NCBI GenBank assembly: GCA_032718475.1
Contig: JAUCBJ010005089.1
Span: forward strand, 46,662 to 110,661
Source of the DNA: Nemertoderma westbladi
Lineage: Eukaryota; Xenacoelomorpha; Nemertodermatida; Nemertodermatidae
DNA length: 64,000 bases
Reading direction: 5' to 3'
Numbering within the stretch: position 1 is the first letter of the stretch; the number at the start of each line of letters is the position of its first letter. The translations under genes were made by a program, and so were the position numbers. The notes beneath the pieces are model-generated. The model had not been told where the DNA came from. It ran no database searches and saw only the letters and a list, made by a program, of their open reading frames with translations. Below are positions 20,498-31,300 of the stretch, piece by piece.

Positions 20498-23400
20498 CTA
20501 CTACTAGGATCGGCATGCTGCATTGCAGCTGCATTTTTAAGAATGCTGTGCCGGCTTGTCAACAAAATTGCACCGCCACAACTCCCTATCACCCATGACA
20601 TTTGCTAGATCATCCGCATCTTTAAGGCCAGTGTCCTTTAAGATGCGTCTCAAGAAAGTCATGGGCTGTCCACCATGCTTATTCACTCCATGAGGCTGCC
20701 AAAGTACAAGATTATGCACTGGCTGGTCCTCACGGCGAAAGCAATGTCCTGCAAAGCGGAGGCGATTTTGTTCTAGTGTCAAGCTTGGGGGAACCAATGA
20801 GACACCTCCAATGTTATATAGTGTCTGGTTGGAGATGTGTGCATTGTACTTGACACAATGAACCCGGCGTAGCATTCTTGTGAATGTGCCATCCAGAGAT
20901 TTGGTGTCCTCAGCAGTTAGAGCCCAGCATGGACTCCCGTAGAGGAGTACTGGAACTACTGCTGCTCTAAATAATCGGACCTTAAGTTTTCGATTAATTC
21001 TCGGTGACTTCCAAATCCTGGAAAGCCTATTCAAGGCTGCCCATGCCTTTCCCTTACGTATTCGAAGGTCCTCACCTGACTTCCGGATCCATGATCCCAG
21101 GTAACAGAAGTCGTCGACATGCTCAAGCATACCATCCTTTGAGCTTATGCTCATCCGATCAGAGACTTGCTGAGGACTTTCAAAGTTAACTGTCAGAATT
21201 TTGGTCTTTCTGGAGTTAATAAAAAGACCAACACTAGAAGCAGCATGTTCTAATGAGCTGAGGAGCCGTTGGGCTCCCTCTAATGATTCTGAGAGTACTC
21301 CTAAGTCATCAGCAAAGTCTAGATCAGTTAGGTACTTGGCAGGATTTCCTCGACTTCTGGAGCCAGTAGGTGGAGTTATCATCACCCCATCATCATTATA
21401 ATGATCTAAGGACATGCGTAGAACATAGTCAACCACAATAATGAACAAGAATGGTGCAAGTGTGTCTCCTTGGAGGACGCCCCATAACACTTCGAATGGT
21501 TCTGTGTCACCGTCAACAGTAGACACAAATGTTGTCGAACCATCGTATACTGATCTGATTGCTGCAATAATTTCATCAGGAATCCCATATAATGAAAGTA
21601 TGCTGAACATACGTGAGCGAGAGACTGAATCAAAGGCCTTGAAGAAGTCAACAAAGATAACAGCCAGATGCCTGTCTTTCTTTTTTGATAATTCTTCAAT
21701 TATCCTTCTAAGTGCCAAAATGGGCTCCATGGTCCCACGACCTTTACGGAACCCATTCTGATTTCCACGGAGCAGTCTCTCAATGGGATCCCTGATGCGA
21801 TTTAATAGAATCCTATTGTATAGCTTTGCAGCAATTGAGATCAATGAGATTCCCCGAAAAGAACCATAGAGTGTTAGGTTGCCCTTCTTGGGAACTGGCA
21901 CCAACTTATTTGTTTTCATTTCTTGTGGGACTCTTGTTGTACGGTACATGTCTACTATGATGGGATAGATGAGCTTTAAACACTCAGGTATTTTAAAGAC
22001 CTCAGGGGGAACACCATCTACTCCACTGGCACGATTGGTCTTAATGCTCTTTGCAGCAGCCTTCACTTCTGCAAAGGAGATATCGCCAATGGGAATATCT
22101 GGGAGTACAGACTCAGACACCTTTACTTCTATAAAGTTATCAGGCAATACCCTGTCATTATTGAGGAGTTTTTCAAAGTGGGCTTTCCAACCATTGAGGC
22201 GATCGGCTGGTGATTCTGCCTTAACCTTGGTGGTTGGTTGGCTTTTCCGCCCAGTAAGCAGATTGATCGATTTCCATGCCTGGGATGATTGCCTGCTGTC
22301 GTCAGCATCATTGATGGCATCAACCTGTTGGTTTATTAGCTCCTGTAGATTAACAGAGTACTGCCTGTTCAGGGACCTAGATGCAGCCTTAACTGCATTC
22401 TTGGCCGCTGTAGTCTGTTTGAGTCGGGACTCTTTCTGCGCCTTATGAAGGTCATTTCGGCACTTTTGAATTTTGTTGTCAGTCCAGGGGGCCCTTTTCC
22501 TGTTTCGAGGGTATACAGGAACTGTTTCTGCAGCTGCTAACTTAACTGCTTCTGTAAAGGCAGTATAGCCCTCACAGTGATCTGCCGCCTCAGAGGCAAG
22601 AGCCTCATACCTGTTGCTCAGCTGTAGTGTGAAGCTGGATCTCACACTTGGCTGTTGCAACAGAGAGGACCAGTCATGCCGCGGCAAGGCAGATTTCGTT
22701 GTTCTGCTAGCACGCAGACTAAGTCTTACCTTGGCCACAATAAGGCGGTGATCACTGGAGAAGGGTCGAAGTGTAAATGCATTACAGTCTTGTATAGAGC
22801 TCCTGTATTTCCTACGAAACAGAATATGGTCTATCTGGGACTTGTGACCACTGGGTCCACTATGAGTCCATAGCTTTCCAGTTCGCTTCTTGAACTGGGT
22901 TCCAGCCGAAAACAATCCATTTCCAGAGATAAAATCCTGAAGATGGACAGAATTTCGGTTAACACTATTGCTATAGACCCAGGGCGATGTAGGTGATTGA
23001 TGCAGACTTGCATTAAAGTCTCCCAGGAATGTTAAGAATGCATGCTGATCCACTCCATCAGTAGCTGCTTGTAGATTGTGGTAGAAATTTTCCACCTCCT
23101 CTACAGGGGCAACACTAGTTGGAGAGTAGCACACAATCAGAACCACCTTAGGAAACTTCTTAGCCAGTCTTCCAGAACATGAGAAGTGGCAACGGATGAT
23201 GCGGTTAGAGATTTGGTCTATTTTGTCCAATGCTGCATGTGCAGTTGGATTCATCAATAGACCAATTCCACCATTGCCACTATCATCTGCTGATGCGAGG
23301 GCGAGTCGCCAACCGCCCCCCATGTCCTTAATCAGAACCTCATCAGTCTGTCCAGTCTGCATTCGGTGCTCTTGAACACCCACTGCGCTAAGAGAAAGCT

Positions 23401-24245
23401 TATCTGCCAAGGCAGTCAGCTCACCTTGTCGCATTGGAGACCCGAGTGTTAGGGTGTTTACTGAGGCTAGTCTAGTGACTTGCCTCAGATTCACCAATGG
23501 CTTTGTTGGTCGGGGTGGAACATGAGAGTAGCCTCCAACTCCAGAATCCCTCTCCCCATCACAATCTGGCCTCCCTGGTGACCCAGGGTTTGGGCCAGAA
23601 AGGTCATCAGGAAAGGGACTCAAAGAATTGTTGACTGCTCTCTCTCCAGTAGGGGGTGAGACAGGCAGCCGGTCAGGAGTTAACTGACGCCTGTGAGGCC
23701 GATTGTGTCCGGTAATTCCACTGGCCTCTAGTGGCCGGACCTCCGCATTGCTAATGTAATCCATAGTGGGGGTTGGGGGGTGCTTTTTTGCCGAGTCAGC
23801 TCTCGGGGCAAATACCACACCCTGGTTTGCCATTCCACAGGGTGGGTGTCGCAATGGAGTCAGATATGAGGCCCATCACCCTTATCTACTCTGGCGCACA
23901 TGACCCACCATGTTGCAGCTCATCTGCTGGGTCATGCCCTGTACCCTTGCTGCCAGGTGCAGGTCGCAGTGAAGTGCTCTCAGAGTGGACATGAGAACAC
24001 TCTACTCCTGACCAGCCATTGGTAGATCACCATCTGCCTGATCAGGCCATATACCCCTGCAGCCAAGTATATGGGTCCTTAATCCAGGACCAAGGGCGTC
24101 CTTATCCCAGAACGAAGGGGGTCCTAGTTACAGGACCAGATTTGCCCTAGTAAAAGGGGTCTATGCAGCTACAGGTGGCACCTCCTTTATGCTGCATGGA
24201 GGTGGCAAGTTTTCTTGATCAATGACCTAGAATACCTGACCTGAC
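20498..24245 (-). mobile_element. Near full-length LINE with AP endonuclease (RTE-like family), copy 2
   Basis: Same family as 2503-3799 and 27696-28322, with the identical 3' end and a short TAG tail starting at 20498. The 5' part includes an untranslated region of about 390 bp upstream of the ATG at 23854, containing several AAGGACCC/CCTGGA motifs. The 5' border near 24245 is estimated from where repeat-like flanking sequence begins. No target-site duplication could be matched. A microsatellite-type 3' tail instead of poly(A), a single ORF and the GVLQGDTLAP box fit the RTE superfamily best, but clade is not proven. Confidence 0.88.
20537..23854 (-). CDS. LINE polyprotein: AP endonuclease plus reverse transcriptase
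   Basis: One uninterrupted 1105-codon frame. Residues 1-125 are Pro-rich and poorly structured. The apurinic-type endonuclease spans about 126-380: VQEHRMQ with Glu162, LGDFNA with Asp279/Asn281, and SSDHR with Asp368/His369. A linker with KRAPWTDNKIQKCRNDLHKA follows. Reverse transcriptase runs from about 600: SGVDGVPPEVF, GSFRGISLISIAAKLYNRIL, NGFRKGRGT, FVDFFKAFDS with Asp736, GVLQGDTLAPFLF, and LDFADD with Asp849/850. The C-terminal part includes YLGSWIRKSGED and LLYGSPCWAL. It cuts target DNA and primes reverse transcription there. All catalytic residues are present and no stops occur, so this copy may be competent. The upstream start was taken because the frame is open from there, and a later Met at residue 31 is possible. 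Confidence 0.93.
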   Translation of the reverse strand: MRHPPCGMANQGVVFAPRADSAKKHPPTPTMDYISNAEVRPLEASGITGHNRPHRRQLTPDRLPVSPPTGERAVNNSLSPFPDDLSGPNPGSPGRPDCDGERDSGVGGYSHVPPRPTKPLVNLRQVTRLASVNTLTLGSPMRQGELTALADKLSLSAVGVQEHRMQTGQTDEVLIKDMGGGWRLALASADDSGNGGIGLLMNPTAHAALDKIDQISNRIIRCHFSCSGRLAKKFPKVVLIVCYSPTSVAPVEEVENFYHNLQAATDGVDQHAFLTFLGDFNASLHQSPTSPWVYSNSVNRNSVHLQDFISGNGLFSAGTQFKKRTGKLWTHSGPSGHKSQIDHILFRRKYRSSIQDCNAFTLRPFSSDHRLIVAKVRLSLRASRTTKSALPRHDWSSLLQQPSVRSSFTLQLSNRYEALASEAADHCEGYTAFTEAVKLAAAETVPVYPRNRKRAPWTDNKIQKCRNDLHKAQKESRLKQTTAAKNAVKAASRSLNRQYSVNLQELINQQVDAINDADDSRQSSQAWKSINLLTGRKSQPTTKVKAESPADRLNGWKAHFEKLLNNDRVLPDNFIEVKVSESVLPDIPIGDISFAEVKAAAKSIKTNRASGVDGVPPEVFKIPECLKLIYPIIVDMYRTTRVPQEMKTNKLVPVPKKGNLTLYGSFRGISLISIAAKLYNRILLNRIRDPIERLLRGNQNGFRKGRGTMEPILALRRIIEELSKKKDRHLAVIFVDFFKAFDSVSRSRMFSILSLYGIPDEIIAAIRSVYDGSTTFVSTVDGDTEPFEVLWGVLQGDTLAPFLFIIVVDYVLRMSLDHYNDDGVMITPPTGSRSRGNPAKYLTDLDFADDLGVLSESLEGAQRLLSSLEHAASSVGLFINSRKTKILTVNFESPQQVSDRMSISSKDGMLEHVDDFCYLGSWIRKSGEDLRIRKGKAWAALNRLSRIWKSPRINRKLKVRLFRAAVVPVLLYGSPCWALTAEDTKSLDGTFTRMLRRVHCVKYNAHISNQTLYNIGGVSLVPPSLTLEQNRLRFAGHCFRREDQPVHNLVLWQPHGVNKHGGQPMTFLRRILKDTGLKDADDLANVMGDRELWRCNFVDKPAQHS

Positions 24246-24254
24246 CAAATTAAC

Positions 24255-24440
24255 TTATTAACATTAACTTATGGACGTCCCGAAATTAACTATACTATAT
24301 GGACGTCCCGAAATTAACTTATGGACGTCCCGAAATTAACTTATGGACGTCCCGAAATTAACCAATCAGAATCGTAATGAAATAACTAATTAATGGACGT
24401 CCATAAATTAATTCCGGGATGTTAATTTCGGAAATTAATT
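24255..24440. repeat. Short repeats with TGGACGTCC motif
   Basis: Four direct copies of TATGGACGTCCCGAAATTAA occur (24268-24362), followed by a palindromic ATGGACGTCCAT and an inverted-looking CCGGGATGTTAATTTCGG. The block lies just upstream of the LINE 5' end and may be terminal sequence of the element that held the Mutator-like transposase. That link is inference. Confidence 0.8.
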
Positions 24441-24876
24441 TCAATAATATTTTTTTTTTAAATAAAAATTTTTTTTAATATTTTTTTACAATGTATAATT
24501 CGCGGACACTGCGGGGTGACTACAAAACAAAGACCCAATTATAAAGACCTGCATAATCTTGTTACATGTGTTAACTTTCGTTAATTGTTTTGAATCCCCC
24601 GTCACGCCTCAGTAACTTGCTCCTTTACTAACCTGCTCCTTTAAATAGCAATGGTAAATAAAGCTCATTGTGACCTGTACAAAACAAAGAGGTATAAAGT
24701 CGCGTTACGTCCCAAATGGATATAAAATTTGGATATAAAACTTGGATATAAAATGTAAAATCGGGATGCAAAAGATCACTTTCTGAGCTACGAAAGGAAA
24801 ATTGGATACAACTTATCTGGATACAAGCGGTCCGTTTACCTTACAAAATGAAAAATACGAATGTGCGAAGTTAACA
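24441..24876. other. AT-rich non-coding stretch
   Basis: Poly-A/T tracts, then three TTGGATATAAAA-type reiterations near 24716-24755. No gene seen. Confidence 0.5.
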
Positions 24877-25015
24877 GTCGGGGGGGAAGTGTCCGCGGGG
24901 GGGAAGTGTCTGGGGGGGGAAGTGTCCGGGGGGGAAGTGTCCGGGGGGGAAGTGTCCTACTTGAGCAGGGGGGAACTGTCCGGGGTGGAAGTGTCCGGGG
25001 GGGAAGTGTCCGAAC
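24877..25015. repeat. G-rich minisatellite, GGGGGGAAGTGTCC
   Basis: About eight reiterations of a G-tract (4-8 G) followed by AAGTGTCC, with one interruption (TACTTGAGCAGG). The strand has the repeated G-run pattern that can form G-quadruplexes. The overlapping 125-codon frame (24802-25179) is a Gly/Val/Ser artefact of this repeat. Confidence 0.9.
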
Positions 25016-25657
25016 ACCACTGTACCCCCTACCTTAAAGTGACCTGTGGGACCAGCCCATTATTAGTGAGGTCGGCATTTCTCTTTATCCTGCCGCTCTC
25101 TTTGTATTACAATAGCATACAGCTAACCAATGGCAATGGTCTACCCCCAGTGCGGGAAAGACAAGCTGGCTACCATTGAAATGAATAGGGGAAGAATAAT
25201 ATGGTGTGTTCGTGTTCCCATCCTAATGTCTGTCGTCTTGGCTCAGCTAAGCTTAAACAGAGCCACAGCCTACAATAGAGCTTTACCTAAATACACTTCC
25301 AGTGAGCCAAGCAGTATAGTGGCGGGTTAGCTCCAAAATGCCCATGTAGGATTTCTTCGAAAAAGGACCAATTGGTTGAGATAAGAGGGGTAACAGACGT
25401 TTTGGCCTAGGACGTTTCGGCCCAATAAATGAAATACAAGATTTGCTTGTCGGACGTTTTGGCCCAAAGATTAACTTTACTCCCTTAAAATAAGCTATTA
25501 ATAATAAGTTATTCAATATATTTGTTTTGTAGTTGTTACGTTCGTTACAAGAGGAGTTATCAGTAGGAAATGCTCCGACACCTGTTTGAATGTCGTCAAG
25601 ATCGAAGTTCTACATTACATTTATAAATAATAACTAATGTAATATTATTATTATTTA
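25016..25657. other. Intergenic stretch with GGACGTTTYGGCC repeats
   Basis: The motif GACGTTTTGGCC or GACGTTTCGGCCC occurs three times at 25396-25407, 25411-25423 and 25453-25465. It may be subterminal sequence of an unidentified DNA transposon. The minus-strand frame across it (25283-25516) owes its GPKRP repeats to the motif. No gene called. Confidence 0.5.
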
Positions 25658-27241
25658 TTAACCCTATTACCACTGGGGGGGGGCCGAATCGGCCCCTTCC
25701 TGGTTTTTAGTTGCTGTAACTATGCACCCACATTACGTACCGGCCCAATTTTTTGTGAGAATTAGTCAAATTTAATGCCGCATCTTTTGCAAAAAACGCC
25801 GTTGCAATTGGATTTCTACTTTTCGATGTGGGTGCCACCTCAAAATTTGGTCTCCAGCACCAAATTTTTTGAAATTTTCGAATTTTACAAAGTCATTCGT
25901 GATTTAGTAATTATTTGTGTTTGGGCTATTTTTATTTATTTTCATTGGTTTGGATCACTCTAATGCTCTATACAAATATGTAAGTGTAGTGGTACGTCAT
26001 TTTTGGAGCACCAAATTTAGGGCGTGGCACTTTAAAATTTCAAAATTACTTTATTCGGAAAATTTACTAAAGTTCTGATTTCGAAGCATTTTTATTGGTT
26101 TTCTGGAGCGCTGAATCGATTAAAAGTAGTATAGAAGCCTGAAGACTTAGTGGTTCGCCATTTTTGGTGCACTAAAATTAGGGTGTGGCACTTCAAATTT
26201 TGAAAAATACGAGATTCGGAAAATACACTGAAGTTTTGATTTGCAAAGCATTTTTATAGGTTTTCTGGAGCGCTGAATCGATTGAAAGTAATATGCCTGA
26301 AGACTTAGTGGTTCGCCATTTTTGGTGCACCAAAATTAGGGCGTGGCACTTCAAATTTTGAAAAATACGAGATTCGAAAAATTCACTAAAGTTTTGATTT
26401 TAAATTAATTTTATAGGTTTTCTGGAGCGCTGAATCGATTGAAAGTAATATAGAACTCTGAAGACTTAGAGGTTCGCCATTTTCGGTGCACCAAAATTAG
26501 GGCGTGGCACTTCAAATTTTCAAAATTACTTTATTCGGAAAAAACACTAAAGTTTTGATTTCAAAAAATGGCTAACTTCTAAATCTTCAGGCTTTTCTAT
26601 ATTACTTTCAATCGATTCAGCGGTCTGGAAAACCTATATAAATTCGTTAAAATGTCAATTTCGGTTTATTTTCCGAATCTCGTATTTTTCAAAATTTGAA
26701 GTGCCACGCCCTAATTTTGGTGCACCAAAAATGGCTAACCACTCAGTCTTCAGGCTTCTATATTACTTTCAATCGATTCAGCGGCCCAGAAAACCCATAA
26801 AGATGCGTTGAAATAAAAAAATTAGGGGCATTTTCTGAATATCTAATTTTTCAAAATTTGAAGTGCCACGCCCACTTCTTATGTGCACGAAAAATAGCAT
26901 CCACTTCAATTTTTGGAAGTGGAATATAATCACATTCGATTCAGCGTCTTGAAAAACCTACTAAATCTAGCCAACACTGCCACACTATTAGTTTTTAGAA
27001 AACGAAAAATTTTGTAATTTTGTCCTGGGACTACTTTTATTTTTCATCAAAATTATGAGTCCCTGCTTATGAAATTTTAACTTTTTAAGGTTTGGTAGTG
27101 TTCATCTATAGTTGTTTCACCAACAGCCCAAATTTTGTAGGATTTCATTGGACGACTACAAAAATATAGTGGGTGGGCCGAATCGGCCCCCCCCCCCCAG
27201 TGCTGCTAATGGTCAAAACACCCCAGTGGTAATAGGGTTAA
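25658..27241. mobile_element. TTAA-flanked non-autonomous element 2 (piggyBac-like foldback MITE)
   Basis: TTAA at 25658-25661 and 27238-27241 flanks perfect 17-bp terminal inverted repeats CCCTATTACCACTGGGG (25662-25678, complement 27221-27237). Inside each end is a G-tract leading into GGGCCGAATCGGCCC, present in the same orientation at both ends. The right end has about 20 extra bases between the repeat and this palindrome. Four direct repeats of about 160 bp (near 25999, 26160, 26319, 26480) carry TTTTGGTGCACCAAAATT and GGGCGTGGCACTT. These are followed, from about 26565 to 26905, by roughly two inverted copies, so the interior can fold back. No transposase. The element abuts the satellite array. 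Confidence 0.88.
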
Positions 27242-27695
27242 TAAGCACGACGTCCCTACTATTCCACTCTACACAGTACTGTACGTTTAGTGTTTATATC
27301 ATATTAACTAGCCACACAGTACTATATGTTTATGTTTATGTTTAGTGTTTATATCATATTAACTAGCCAGGTCTAATCTATACAGTACTGTATATTTAGT
27401 GTTTATATCATAATAACTAGCCACACAGTACTATACAGTATGTTTAGTGTTTACATCTTATTAACTAGCCAGGTCTAATCTACACAATACTGTATGTTTA
27501 GTGTTTATATCATATTAACTAGCCACACAGTACTGTATATTTAGTGTTTATATCATAATAACTAGCCACACAGTACTATATGTTTAGTGTTTATATCATA
27601 TTAACTAGCCACACAGTACTATATGTTTAGTGTTTATATCATATTAACTAGCCAGGTCTAATCTACACAGTACTGTATGTTTAATTGAAAAGTTT

Positions 27696-28273
27696 TGACA
27701 GTTAACTTTGAAAGTCCTCAGCAAGTCTCTGATCGGATGAGCATAAGCTCAAAAGATGGTATGCTTGAGCATGTGGATGACTTCTGTTACCTGGGATCAT
27801 GGATCCGGAAGTCAGGTGAGGACCTTCGAATACGTAAGGGAAAAGGCATGGGCAGCCTTGAATAGGCTTTCCAGGATTTGGAAGTCACCGAGAATTAATC
27901 GGAAACTTAAGGTCCGATTATTTAGAGCAGCAGTAGTTCCAGTACTCCTCTATGGGAGTCCATGCTGGGCTCTAACTGCTGAGGACACCAAATCTCTGGA
28001 TGGCACATTCACAAGAATGCTACGCCGGGTTCATTGTGTCAAATACAATGCACACATCTCCAACCAGACACTATATAACATTGGAGGTGTCTCATTGGTT
28101 CCCCCAAGCTTGACACTAGAACAAAATCGCCTCCGCTTTGCAGGACATTGCTTTCGCCGTGAGGACCAGCCAGTGCATAATCTTGTACTTTGGCAGATGA
28201 TCTAGCAAATGTCATGGGTGATAGGGAGTTGTGGCGGTGGAATTTTGTCGATAAGCCGGCACAGCATTCTTAA
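27696..28273 (+). pseudogene. LINE reverse transcriptase C-terminus, broken
   Basis: Corresponds to the final part of the LINE protein, after the FADD box: YLGSWIRKSGEDL, AWAALNRLSRIWKSPRIN, LLYGSPCWALT, and HCFRREDQPVHNLVLWQ. One extra A in GGGAAAAGGCATG shifts the frame just before AWAALN. An 82-bp deletion then joins TTGGCAG to ATGATCTAGC, removing the segment with HGGQPMTFLRRILKD. The catalytic domain is absent, so it is non-functional. Confidence 0.9.
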
Positions 28274-28322
28274 AAATGCAGCTGCAATGCAGCATGCCGA
28301 TCCTAGTAGTAGTAGTAGTAGT
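27696..28322 (+). mobile_element. 5'-truncated LINE, copy 3, inside the satellite
   Basis: Matches the last part of the 20498-24245 LINE on the opposite strand, ending in the same GCCGATCC 3' end with six to seven TAG units. The element begins at TGACAGTTAACTTTG. TGTTTAAT flanks both sides (27679-27686 and 28323-28330), with TGAAAAGTT as filler at the 5' junction. Because TGTTTAAT is also a satellite motif, this target-site duplication is likely but not certain. Confidence 0.93.
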
Positions 28323-31300
28323 ATGTTTAATGTTCATATCATGTTAACTAGCCACACAGTACTATATGTTTAGTGTTTATATCATATTAACTAGCCACAC
28401 AGTACTATATGTTTAGTGTTTATATCATATTAACTATAGCCACACAGTACTGTATGTATGTTTAGTGTTTCTATCATATTAACTAGCCAGGTCTAATCTC
28501 TACACTACTGTATGTTAAGTGTTTATATCATATTGACTAGCCACACAGTACTGTATGTTTAATGTTTATATCATATTAACTAGCCAGGTCTAATCTACAC
28601 AGTAATGTATGTTTAATGTTTATATCATATTAACTAGCCACACAGTACAATATGTTTAGTGTTTATATCATATTAACTAGCCAGATCTAATCTACACAGT
28701 ACTGTATGTTTAATGTTTATATCATATTAACTAGCCACACAGTACTTTATGTATTTTTAGTGTTTATATCATAATAACTAACCAGGTCTAATCTACACAG
28801 TACTGTATGTTTAATGTTTATATCATATTAACTAGCCACACAGTACTATATGTTTAGTGTTTATATCATATTAACTAGCCAGATCTAATCTACACAGTAC
28901 TGTATGTTTAATGTTTATATCATATTAACTAGCCACACAGTACTGTATGTATGTTTAGTGTTTATACAGTATCATATTAACTAGCCAGGTCTAATCTACA
29001 CAGTACTGTATGTTTAATGTTCATATCATATTAACTGGCCACACAGTACTGTATGTATGTTTAGTGTTTGTATCATATTAACAAGCCACACAGTACTGTA
29101 TGTTTAATGTTTATATCATATTAACTAGCCACACAGTACTGTATATTTAGTGTTTATATCATAATAACTAACCAGGTCTAATCTACACAGTACTGTATGT
29201 TTAATGTTTATATCATATTAACTAGCCACACAGTACTGTATGTATGTTTAGTGTTTATACAGTATCATATTAACTAGCCAGGTCTAATCTACACAGTACT
29301 GTATGTTTAGTGTTTATATCATATTAACTAGCCAGGTCTAATCTAAACAGTACTGTATGTTTAATGTTTATATCATATTAACTAGCTACACTACAGTATG
29401 TTTAGTGTTTATATCATATTAACTAGCCAGGTCTAATCTACACAGTACTGTATGTTTAATGTTTATATCATATTAACTAGCCACACAGTACTATATGTTT
29501 AGTTTTTATATCATATTAACTAGCCACACAGTACTTACTGTGTGTGTGTGTGTATGTGTACATCATATTGTGGTGTTTATATTATATTAACTAGCCACAC
29601 AGTACTGTATATTTAGTGTTTATATCATATTAACTAGCCACACAGTACTGTATGTTTAATGTTTATATCATATTAACTAGCCAGGTCTAATCTACACACT
29701 ACTGTATGTTTAGTGTTTATATCATATTAACTAGCCACACAGTACTTTATGTATTTTTAGTGTTTATATCATAATAACTAACCAGGTCTAATCTACACAG
29801 TACTGTATGTTTAATTTTTATATCATATTAACTAGCCACACAGTACTGTATGTATGTTTAGTGTTTATACAGTATCATATTAACTAGCCAGGTCTAATCT
29901 ACACAGTACTGTATGTTTAATGTTCATATCATATTAACTGGCCACACAGTACTGTATGTATGTTTAGTGTTTGTATCATATTAACAAGCCACACAGTACT
30001 GTATGTTCAATGTTTATATCATATTAACTAGCCACACAGTACTGTATATTTAGTGTTTATATCATAATAACTAACCAGGTCTAATCTACACAGTACTGTA
30101 TGTTTAATGTTTATATCATATTAACTAGCCACACAGCACTGTATGTATGTTTAGTATTTATACAGTATCATATTAACTAGCCAGGTCTAATCTACACAGT
30201 ACTGTATGTTTAGTGTTTATATCATATTAACTAGCCAGGTCTAATCTACACAGTTCTGTATGTTTAATGTTTATATCATATTAACTAGCTACACTACTGT
30301 ATGTTTAGTGTTTATATCATATTAACTAGCCAGGTCTAATCTACACGGTACTGTATGTTTAATGTTTATATCATATTAACTAGCCACACAGTACTATATG
30401 TTTAGAGTTTATATCATATTAACTAGCCACACAGTACTTACTGTGTGTGTGTGTGTATGTGTACATCATATTGTGGTGTTTATATTATATTAACTAGACA
30501 CACAGTACTGTATGTTTAGTGTTTATATCATATTAACTAGCCACACAGTACTGTATGTTTAATGTTTATATCATATTAACTAGCCAGGTCTAATCTACAC
30601 AGTAATGTATGTTTAGTGTTTATATCATATTAACTAGCCAGGTCGAATCTACACAGTACTGTATGTTTAGTGTTTATATCATATTAACTAGCCACACAGT
30701 ACTGTATATTTAATGTTTATATCATATTAACTAGCCACACAGTACTGTATATTTAGTGTTTATATCATATTAACTAGCCAGGTCTAATCTACACAGTACT
30801 GTATGTTTAGTGTTTATATCATATTAACTAGCCACACAGTACTATATATTTAGTGTTCATATCTTATTAACTAGCCACACAGTGCTGTATGTATGTTTAA
30901 TGTTTATATCATAATAACTAGCCACACAGTACTGTATGTTTAGTGTTTATATCATATTAACTAGCCAGGTCTAATCTACACAGTACTGTATGTTTAGTGT
31001 TTATATCATATTAACTAGCCACAGAGTACTGTATATTTAGTGTTTATATCATATTAACTAGCCACACAGTGCTGTATGTATGTTTAATGTTTATATCATA
31101 TTAACTAGCCACACAGTACTGTATATTTAATGTTTATATCATATTAACTAGCAACACAGTACTGTATGTTTAATGTTTATATCATATTAACTAGCCAGGT
31201 CTAATCTACACAGTACTGTATGTTTAGTGTTTATATCATATTAACTAGCCACACAGTACTATATATTTAGTGTTTATATCATATTAACTAGCCACACAGT

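Noticed and set aside
24802-25179. 125-codon ORF rich in Gly-Gly-Glu-Val-Ser
   Set aside because: Produced by the G-rich minisatellite at 24877-25015. No protein-like composition outside it.
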